Of a stretch of DNA of 12,069 nucleotides, positions 7,402 through 12,069 are shown one piece after another. The DNA is from Mycobacterium sp. Its GTDB lineage: Bacteria; Actinomycetota; Actinomycetes; Mycobacteriales; Mycobacteriaceae. The position numbers and the translations under genes were made by a program. The notes under the pieces were generated by a model. The model did no database searches. It was not told the DNA's origin and was given only the letters and a program-made list of their open reading frames with translations. Each line of letters opens with the position of its first letter. The first letter of the stretch is position 1. The DNA lies in NCBI GenBank assembly GCA_025965815.1, contig JAOPWF010000839.1:1-12069 (forward strand), in the 5' to 3' direction.

Positions 7402-8568
7402 ATGACCGCAGCCATTGCCTCCCGCCGTGCCGCTGAACGCTGGTTCCTCGACCGCGGCCTGCCCTCCGTGCTCACGCCACGGGGCCGGCTGCGGTCGGTG
7501 TGGCCCCGGTCGGCGCCCGCGCTGGCCGGTTTCGCCGCCATGACGACCTGCCTGCTGGCGATCTACTTGCTGACCGGCAATTCCGAGATCAACATCGACG
7601 GCGAACCCACCAGAGTGGAATGGATCGTGCTGGCCATCATCACGTTTGCCCTGCCGTTGGCTGCCGTCGTGGGTTGGATTATTGCCCGCATGGTGACCAA
7701 TCGCGCGCAGGCCGTCACATCGACGGTGGCGGTGGCGGTGGCCGTCGTTTCCTCAGGGATCTCCGGCGGCCTTACTCCTATGCTGACCACCGCCGTCATC
7801 GTCGTGATAGTGCTGGCGCTGACCGCCTCCGGTGTCGGCTCGGTACTCGGCTGGGCGGTCCGGCTGACGTTGTCACAGCTTGCGGCGGCCGGGGCACTGG
7901 TGGTTCGGGCTCTGCCGGTGGTGCTGCTCACCGTGTTGGTGTTCTTCAACACCTATGTCTGGCTGATGGCGGCAACGATCAGCCGGAACCGGCTGTGGCT
8001 GGCCCTGCTGTTCCTTGTGGTCATCGCCGCCGTCTTCGTCGTGTCCGGCACCTATGAGCGGGCAAGGCCGCTGCTCGAGTCGGCGACCGCATCCGGCCAC
8101 CACGGCGATCGGTTGGCCGGCACGCCGTTCGAGGAGATGACCGATCCGGCCGAGGTCGACGAGCTGACGCGGGCCGAGCGTTTCAACGTGGCCTTTGTTC
8201 TGGTGGCCTCGCAAGTCGTGCAGATTCTGATGGTTGCCATTGTCACCGCGGCGATATTCTTTGTCCTCGGCCTCATCGTGCTGAGCCCCGAACTGCTGGC
8301 GGCATGGACGCGAAACGGACCCAGCGACGGGACGTTGCTGGGGATGACCATCCCAGTGCCTCAGGCACTGATCCACGTCACGCTGTTTCTCGGCGCGCTG
8401 ACGTTCATGTACATCAGCGCTCGGGCGATCGGCGACGGCGAATATCGGTCGCGGTTCCTCGACCCGCTGATGGACGACCTGAAATTGACGCTGCTGGCCC
8501 GCAATCGGTACCGCAACAAGCCGACATCACGCGCGCCTGCGGTTGCCGATCCGGTGCCGGACGCGTAG
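7402..8568 (+). CDS. Multi-pass integral membrane protein of unknown function (dop-mpa intergenic, Rv2113-like position)
   Basis: No enzymatic motif is recognisable. The 388-residue protein has a basic cytoplasmic N-terminus (AAERWFLDRGLPSVLTPRGRLR, about 10-31) and roughly eight hydrophobic segments near residues 37-57, 74-97, 107-122, 126-146, 166-190, 197-215, 264-294 and 318-341. Between the sixth and seventh lies a charged loop (about 218-262). The C-terminus is basic. ATG at 7402 is preferred because the upstream extension to GTG 7345 adds a His/Arg-rich stretch not seen in the neighbouring paralogue; the ribosome site for 7402 is weak. It is divergent from dop, with 118 bases between the starts, and the same kind of gene lies next to dop in M. 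tuberculosis (Rv2113, about 397 residues). A decayed tandem copy follows 10 bases downstream. A role in pupylation is suggested only by position. Confidence 0.85.
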   Translation: MTAAIASRRAAERWFLDRGLPSVLTPRGRLRSVWPRSAPALAGFAAMTTCLLAIYLLTGNSEINIDGEPTRVEWIVLAIITFALPLAAVVGWIIARMVTNRAQAVTSTVAVAVAVVSSGISGGLTPMLTTAVIVVIVLALTASGVGSVLGWAVRLTLSQLAAAGALVVRALPVVLLTVLVFFNTYVWLMAATISRNRLWLALLFLVVIAAVFVVSGTYERARPLLESATASGHHGDRLAGTPFEEMTDPAEVDELTRAERFNVAFVLVASQVVQILMVAIVTAAIFFVLGLIVLSPELLAAWTRNGPSDGTLLGMTIPVPQALIHVTLFLGALTFMYISARAIGDGEYRSRFLDPLMDDLKLTLLARNRYRNKPTSRAPAVADPVPDA

Positions 8569-8578
8569 ACACCTAGCC

Positions 8579-9357
8579 GTGTCAGACCTGCGGCAGGTGC
8601 ACGAGTGGTTCCTGCAGCGCGGCCTCCCGCTGGTGCTGACCCGACGTGTGCGGTCGCGCGCGCTGGTCGAACGCTCCGCCCCGATGGTCAGCGGCATTGG
8701 TGCGTTGACCGCCGTGACGATGCTGCTCGCCGAACTCACCGGCGACAACCCGGACATCGGCTACGTCATCCGGCTCGGAATCATCGCCGCGGTGCTGGTG
8801 GCGGCGCCGTTCGTGCTCTACCTGCTGCACCGGACCGACACCACGCTCAGCGAAGCCAGCCGCCGGTCGGCCGCCCTGCTGGTGATGGCAATCTTTGTCG
8901 TGGTGATGCCGATTACTGCGAGTGGGTGGTCGACGGCGGCGCTGGCCGAGGCGCCCGCCTTCGTGCTGGTCTCGCTGCTCGCGATCTGGCTGACCTATCT
9001 GGGCTTCGGGTCAATTGCGTTGTGGGCGTTCCGCTTTGCCTTCGTGCAGTTCGGCGCGCTGGGCACGCTGATGAGCTGCGCGCTGCCGCGAGCTGTGGCA
9101 GCTGTCCGCCCGGATGACCCGCCAGAGACTCTGGCAGACCATCGGATTCCTGGCACTGGTGGCCATCGTCTTCATGGTCACGACGATCCGGGACGAAGTC
9201 CGCGCCCTGCGCGACGACCGGTCCAGACCCACCGACCAGCCGCGCTGCTCGCCGGCACTCCGCTCGCGGGAGAGTCGGGTCACCAACCTGCCCGCAGCCC
9301 GCTGTCGGTCGCCGAACAGGTCAATGTGGTCGCGGTGATGGTGGTGTCGCAGGCCAC
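8579..9357 (+). pseudogene. Decayed tandem paralogue of the upstream membrane protein
   Basis: The GTG at 8579 starts MSDLRQVHEWFLQRGLPLVL, clearly parallel to AAERWFLDRGLPSVL of the preceding gene, and the copy has several membrane segments. Homology stays in one frame to CALPR (about 9090). It resumes in another frame at LWQLSARMTRQRLWQTIGFL, paralogous to VWLMAATISRNRLWLALLFL, after loss of about 14 residues that include part of a membrane segment. Around 9215-9245 the homology returns to the first frame (LLAGTPLAGES, then SVAEQVNVVAVMVVSQ, matching RAERFNVAFVLVASQ). It ends near 9357, so the last two hydrophobic segments and the tail are absent. Two frame changes plus a missing C-terminus point to a true pseudogene rather than one sequencing error. 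The first 170 codons could still be translated into a truncated protein. Confidence 0.75.
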
Positions 9358-9538
9358 GTCGACCGCCCGCGAGAGCCGTTCCGCCGTGTGCGTTGATCTC
9401 TCGCGCGGTGTCATTGAGCCGATCGGTCCGCCGGGCCGCGAGCGCGACTGTGTGGCCCTCACCACCGAGCCGGAGCGCGGTCGCTTGACCGATGCCGCTA
9501 CTACTGGCACCGATGATAACGACTACCTTGTCAGCCAT
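9346..9538 (-). pseudogene. Truncated short-chain dehydrogenase/reductase, N-terminal remnant
   Basis: From ATG 9538 the minus strand encodes MADKVVVIIGASSSGIGQAT and then the AALAARRTDRL-like second strand, the classical SDR nucleotide-binding start: GASSSGIG for the TGxxxGIG motif, and an Arg-Arg after the second strand that suggests NADP(H) preference. After INAHGGTALA the frame is disturbed near 9363-9372, and AVDVACD, the next expected SDR strand, appears in a different frame. The NNAG and catalytic YxxxK regions are absent. Only about 60 of some 250 residues remain, and the homology meets the 3' end of the decayed membrane gene at about 9346-9360. It lies 52 bases downstream of mpa on the same strand. 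It is unlikely to make an active enzyme. Confidence 0.75.
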
Positions 9539-9554
9539 CGTTCCAGCTTGCACC

Positions 9555-9573
9555 TGGCTGACGGCCGCAGCCA
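9555..9573 (-). terminator. Possible hairpin downstream of mpa
   Basis: TGGCTG (9555-9560) and CAGCCA (9568-9573) form a 6-base stem with a 7-base loop (ACGGCCG), 18 bases past the mpa stop. There is no T-run after it on the minus strand. Mycobacterial terminators often lack one, so this could stop mpa transcripts, but the stem is short. Confidence 0.3.
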
Positions 9574-9590
9574 CCAGCGCGGGTACGCCG

Positions 9591-11411
9591 TTAGAGGTAC
9601 TGCCCCAGGTTCGACTCGGTATCAATAGCCCGCGAGGCGCTCGACGACTTGCCGGTGACCAGCGTGCGGATGTAGACGATCCGCTCGCCCTTCTTACCCG
9701 AGATCCGGGCCCAGTCATCGGGATTGGTGGTGTTGGGCAGGTCCTCGTTCTCGGCGAACTCGTCGACGATCGAGTCGAGCAGATGCTGGATGCGCAGGCC
9801 CCTCTGCCCGGTCTCCAGCACCGCCTTGATTGCATTCTTCTTCGCGCGGTCGACGACGTTCTGGATCATCGCACCGGAGTTGAAGTCCTTGAAGTACATG
9901 ACTTCCTTATCACCGTTGGCGTAGGTGACCTCCAGGAACCGGTTGTCGTCAATCTCCGCGTACATCCGGTCGACGACCTTCTCGATCATCGCCTTGATGC
10001 ACAGCGAGCGGTCGCCGCCGAACTCGGCGAGGTCGTCGGCGTGCACCGGCAGCGTCTCGACGAGGTACTTCGAGTAAATGTCCATCGCCGCTTCGGCGTC
10101 TGGGCGCTCGATCTTGATCTTCACGTCAAGGCGCCCGGGCCGCAGGATCGCGGGATCGATCATGTCCTCGCGGTTGGAGGCGCCGATCACGATGACGTTC
10201 TCCAGGCCCTCCACGCCGTCGATCTCGCTCAGCAGCTGCGGGACAACGGTCGTCTCCACGTCCGAGCTGACCCCGGTTCCGCGGGTGCGGAAGATCGAGT
10301 CCATCTCGTCGAAGAACACGATCACCGGTGTTCCCTCGGACGCCTTCTCGCGGGCCCGCTGGAAGATCAGCCGGATGTGTCGCTCCGTCTCGCCGACGAA
10401 CTTGTTCAGCAGCTCCGGGCCCTTGATGTTGAGGAAGTAGGACTTCGCCTCGCGGGCGTCGTCGCCACGAACCTCGGCCATCTTCTTGGCCAGCGAATTC
10501 GCCACCGCCTTGGCGATCAGCGTCTTGCCGCAACCGGGCGGACCGTAGAGCAGCACACCCTTGGGCGGGCGCAGCGAGTACTCGCGGTAGAGCTCCTTGT
10601 GCAGGAACGGCAGCTCGACGGCGTCGCGGATCTGCTCGATCTGCCGGGTCAGCCCGCCGATGTCGTGGTAGCTGACATCCGGCACCTCTTCGAGGACCAG
10701 GTCCTCGACTTCGGCCTTGGGGATCCGCTCGAAGGCGTAGCCGGCCTTGGTGTCGACCAGCAGTGAGTCGCCCGGACGCAGCTTGCGGGGCCGCCAGTCG
10801 TCCTCGAGTTCCGCGGCGACGTCGACCGGGAGATGCTCGGCTGCCACCAGCGGCTCGGCGAGCCACACGATGCGTTCCTCGTCGGCGTGACCGACGACCA
10901 GCGCGCGGTGTCCGTCGGCCAGGATCTCGCGCAACGTCGAGATCTCGCCGACAGATTCGTAGTTGCCGGCCTCGACGACGGTCAGTGCCTCGTTCAGCCG
11001 GACCGTCTGGCCCTTCTTCAACGACTTGACGTCGATATTGGGTGAGCAGGTCAGGCGCATCTTGCGGCCCGATGTGAAGACGTCGACGGTTTCGTCGTCC
11101 TGTGTTCCCAGCAGCACGCCGTAGCCGCTGGGCGGCTGGCCAAGGCGGTCGACCTCTTCGCGGAGCGCCAGAAGTTGCTGGCGCGCCTCTTTGAGAGTTT
11201 CCATCAGCTTGGAGTTACGCACGGCAAGAGAATCGATCCGCGCCTCCAGTTGATGGATGTCGCGCGCGCTGCGCAACCCGCTCTGGGGCCCTACCGCATT
11301 CTCTAACTGCTCGCGCAGTACAGCGGCTTCACGCCGCAGCTCTTCCAATTCGGCAGCATCGTCGCTGGACATCGGTGTTCCGAAGGCTTCAGAACGCTCT
11401 GACTCACCCAT
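9591..11411 (-). CDS. mpa: Mycobacterial proteasomal ATPase Mpa (ARC), AAA+ unfoldase
   Basis: Mpa is a hexameric AAA+ ATPase that binds Pup-tagged proteins, unfolds them and threads them into the 20S core. The 606-residue protein has an N-terminal coiled coil (about 20-90, [20 protein letters not shown] and the following heptads) that binds Pup, and two OB-like domains (about 95-240). It is followed by the AAA domain with Walker A GPPGCGKT (290-297), Walker [10 protein letters not shown] (363-371), the IGASNRED sensor region and the arginine-finger region LRPGRLD. The C-terminus is GQYL, with the penultimate Tyr that docks on PrcA. The start is ATG 11411: [10 protein letters not shown] is the family's N-terminus and AAAGGAG lies 6 bases upstream. 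The frame-open GTG at 11429 would overlap that ribosome site and is rejected. It is convergent with the membrane genes and divergent from the Mtb12-like gene. Confidence 0.98.
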   Translation of the reverse strand: MGESERSEAFGTPMSSDDAAELEELRREAAVLREQLENAVGPQSGLRSARDIHQLEARIDSLAVRNSKLMETLKEARQQLLALREEVDRLGQPPSGYGVLLGTQDDETVDVFTSGRKMRLTCSPNIDVKSLKKGQTVRLNEALTVVEAGNYESVGEISTLREILADGHRALVVGHADEERIVWLAEPLVAAEHLPVDVAAELEDDWRPRKLRPGDSLLVDTKAGYAFERIPKAEVEDLVLEEVPDVSYHDIGGLTRQIEQIRDAVELPFLHKELYREYSLRPPKGVLLYGPPGCGKTLIAKAVANSLAKKMAEVRGDDAREAKSYFLNIKGPELLNKFVGETERHIRLIFQRAREKASEGTPVIVFFDEMDSIFRTRGTGVSSDVETTVVPQLLSEIDGVEGLENVIVIGASNREDMIDPAILRPGRLDVKIKIERPDAEAAMDIYSKYLVETLPVHADDLAEFGGDRSLCIKAMIEKVVDRMYAEIDDNRFLEVTYANGDKEVMYFKDFNSGAMIQNVVDRAKKNAIKAVLETGQRGLRIQHLLDSIVDEFAENEDLPNTTNPDDWARISGKKGERIVYIRTLVTGKSSSASRAIDTESNLGQYL

Positions 11412-11557
11412 GTTGCGCTCCTTTCCCACACCGGAAGTTGGTGCGGTGGATACTTCAACGCTACCGGCGATTTCGCGATCATGTGCGGTCTAGTCATTCG
11501 ACACAGGCGCAACACTGTTAACCTCTTGATTGAGTCGGGCCGATCGAAAGGACAGCC
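11412..11557. promoter_or_regulatory. Divergent intergenic region between mpa and the Mtb12-like gene
   Basis: The 146 bases hold the ribosome sites of both genes (AAAGGAG for mpa near 11418-11424 on the minus strand; GAAAGGA before GTG 11558 on the plus strand). Both start regions must lie here because the genes point away from each other. Weak TANNNT-type hexamers occur, for example TAGCGT on the minus strand near 11456-11461, but none has a good partner, so I do not assign exact promoters. Confidence 0.4.
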
Positions 11558-12055
11558 GTGACCCTGAAAACCCTCGTTACCGGTGTGGCAGCAGTCGCCG
11601 TCGTTGGCGCTGCAGCAGCTGGTGTGACTTCTATTGCATCCGGCGCCTCGGTGGCCTCCGTGCCAGCAGTGCAGCCCGTGGTGTTCGATATTCCGTTGCC
11701 GCTGGACAACCCGTCCGACCTGGACCTGCAGCTTCAAGGGGTGCTGACCGATCTCGCCACTCCGGGGGTTTCATTCCGGGACCCAAGCAAAATGAACCGG
11801 ATCCAAAACGGCGTCGGCCTCATCGAAGGCCGGACCGCGGATCGTCTGCTGGCCAACGCCGTCGCGGCAGGCAAGTTGCCGCTGGCGATCTCGGTGACGG
11901 ACGCCGTGCAGACCGGCAACACGGCCACGGCTAATGTGACCGCCTCCGGCCCGCAGACCCCGCCGGTCACCCAGAGCGTCACCTTTGTGAACGAGGGCGG
12001 CTGGAAGGTTTCCCGCGCGTCGGCCACATCGTTCATGGCCGCCGTGGCCGGCTGA
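11558..12055 (+). CDS. Mtb12/CFP-2 family secreted low-molecular-weight antigen
   Basis: The 165-residue protein has a signal-peptide-like start (MTLKTLVTGVAAVAVVGAAA, continuing to about residue 28-36) and then a small soluble domain. QPVVFDIPLPLD, GVSFRD, the middle RTADRLLANAVAAGKLPLAISVTD and the end VTQSVTFVNEGGWKVSRASA closely match M. tuberculosis Mtb12 (Rv2376c), a secreted T-cell antigen of unknown biochemical function with a nuclear-transport-factor-2-like fold. There is no cysteine for lipidation, so it is not a typical lipoprotein, although in M. tuberculosis this position beside mpa is held by the lipoprotein gene lppK, which I recall as a relative. The start is GTG 11558, with GAAAGGA about 6-7 bases upstream. 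It is transcribed divergently from mpa. Orthology to Mtb12 versus LppK is unresolved. Confidence 0.88.
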   Translation: MTLKTLVTGVAAVAVVGAAAAGVTSIASGASVASVPAVQPVVFDIPLPLDNPSDLDLQLQGVLTDLATPGVSFRDPSKMNRIQNGVGLIEGRTADRLLANAVAAGKLPLAISVTDAVQTGNTATANVTASGPQTPPVTQSVTFVNEGGWKVSRASATSFMAAVAG

Positions 12056-12069
12056 CCCGCCACTGGATG

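Noticed and set aside
9492..10766. Long open frame (424 codons) on the plus strand opposite mpa
   Set aside because: It is antisense to the conserved AAA domain of mpa and has no motif. It is the expected shadow of a codon-biased gene.
1..12069. CRISPR arrays, tRNA or rRNA genes, insertion sequences and phage attachment sites
   Set aside because: I saw no regularly spaced repeats, no cloverleaf-like sequence, no transposase fragment and no flanking inverted repeats by eye. A covariance-model and repeat search would settle this.

Overview
The window is high-GC actinobacterial DNA and almost certainly comes from a mycobacterium. The Pup, PrcA, PrcB, Dop and Mpa proteins match my memory of the Mycobacterium tuberculosis proteins nearly residue for residue, and the right edge holds an Mtb12/CFP-2-family secreted protein. 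The neighbours of the proteasome genes (a dimethylglycine oxidase and a sarcosine-oxidase-like enzyme downstream of prcA) differ from what I know of M. tuberculosis, so a non-tuberculous, probably environmental, species is more likely. The species cannot be fixed from the sequence alone.

Layout. Positions 1-3614 (minus strand) hold a two-gene catabolic operon: a bifunctional dimethylglycine oxidase followed 4 bp later by a sarcosine/N-methyl amino acid oxidase that runs off the left edge. It has its own candidate promoter and a cluster of TTGCG/CGCAA operator-like half-sites at 3631-3696. Positions 3778-7283 (minus strand) hold dop, then pup-prcB-prcA, the last three joined by 4-base GTGA overlaps. 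Positions 7402-9538 hold an intact multi-pass membrane protein on the plus strand, a decayed tandem paralogue of it (two frame changes and a lost C-terminus), and a truncated short-chain dehydrogenase remnant on the minus strand that abuts the decayed gene. Positions 9591-11411 (minus strand) hold mpa, and 11558-12055 (plus strand) hold the Mtb12-like secreted protein, divergent from mpa.

How the genes work together. Pup is made with a C-terminal Gln. Dop deamidates it to Glu (and also removes Pup from substrates), a ligase (PafA, not in this window) attaches it to target lysines, and the Mpa hexamer captures Pup through its N-terminal coiled coils, unfolds the target and feeds it to the PrcA/PrcB 20S core. 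The two oxidases would convert dimethylglycine to sarcosine and then to glycine, with carbon captured on tetrahydrofolate and H2O2 released. No direct functional link between the oxidases and the proteasome is evident beyond adjacency and shared strand.

Most of the window is well-known biology. The parts most worth a second look are the candidate operator of the dimethylglycine operon, the gene-decay junction between the two membrane genes and mpa, a putatively leaderless dop promoter, a hexanucleotide repeat that lengthens PrcA, and the uncharacterised membrane protein kept between dop and mpa. I did not find evidence of a wholly new system.
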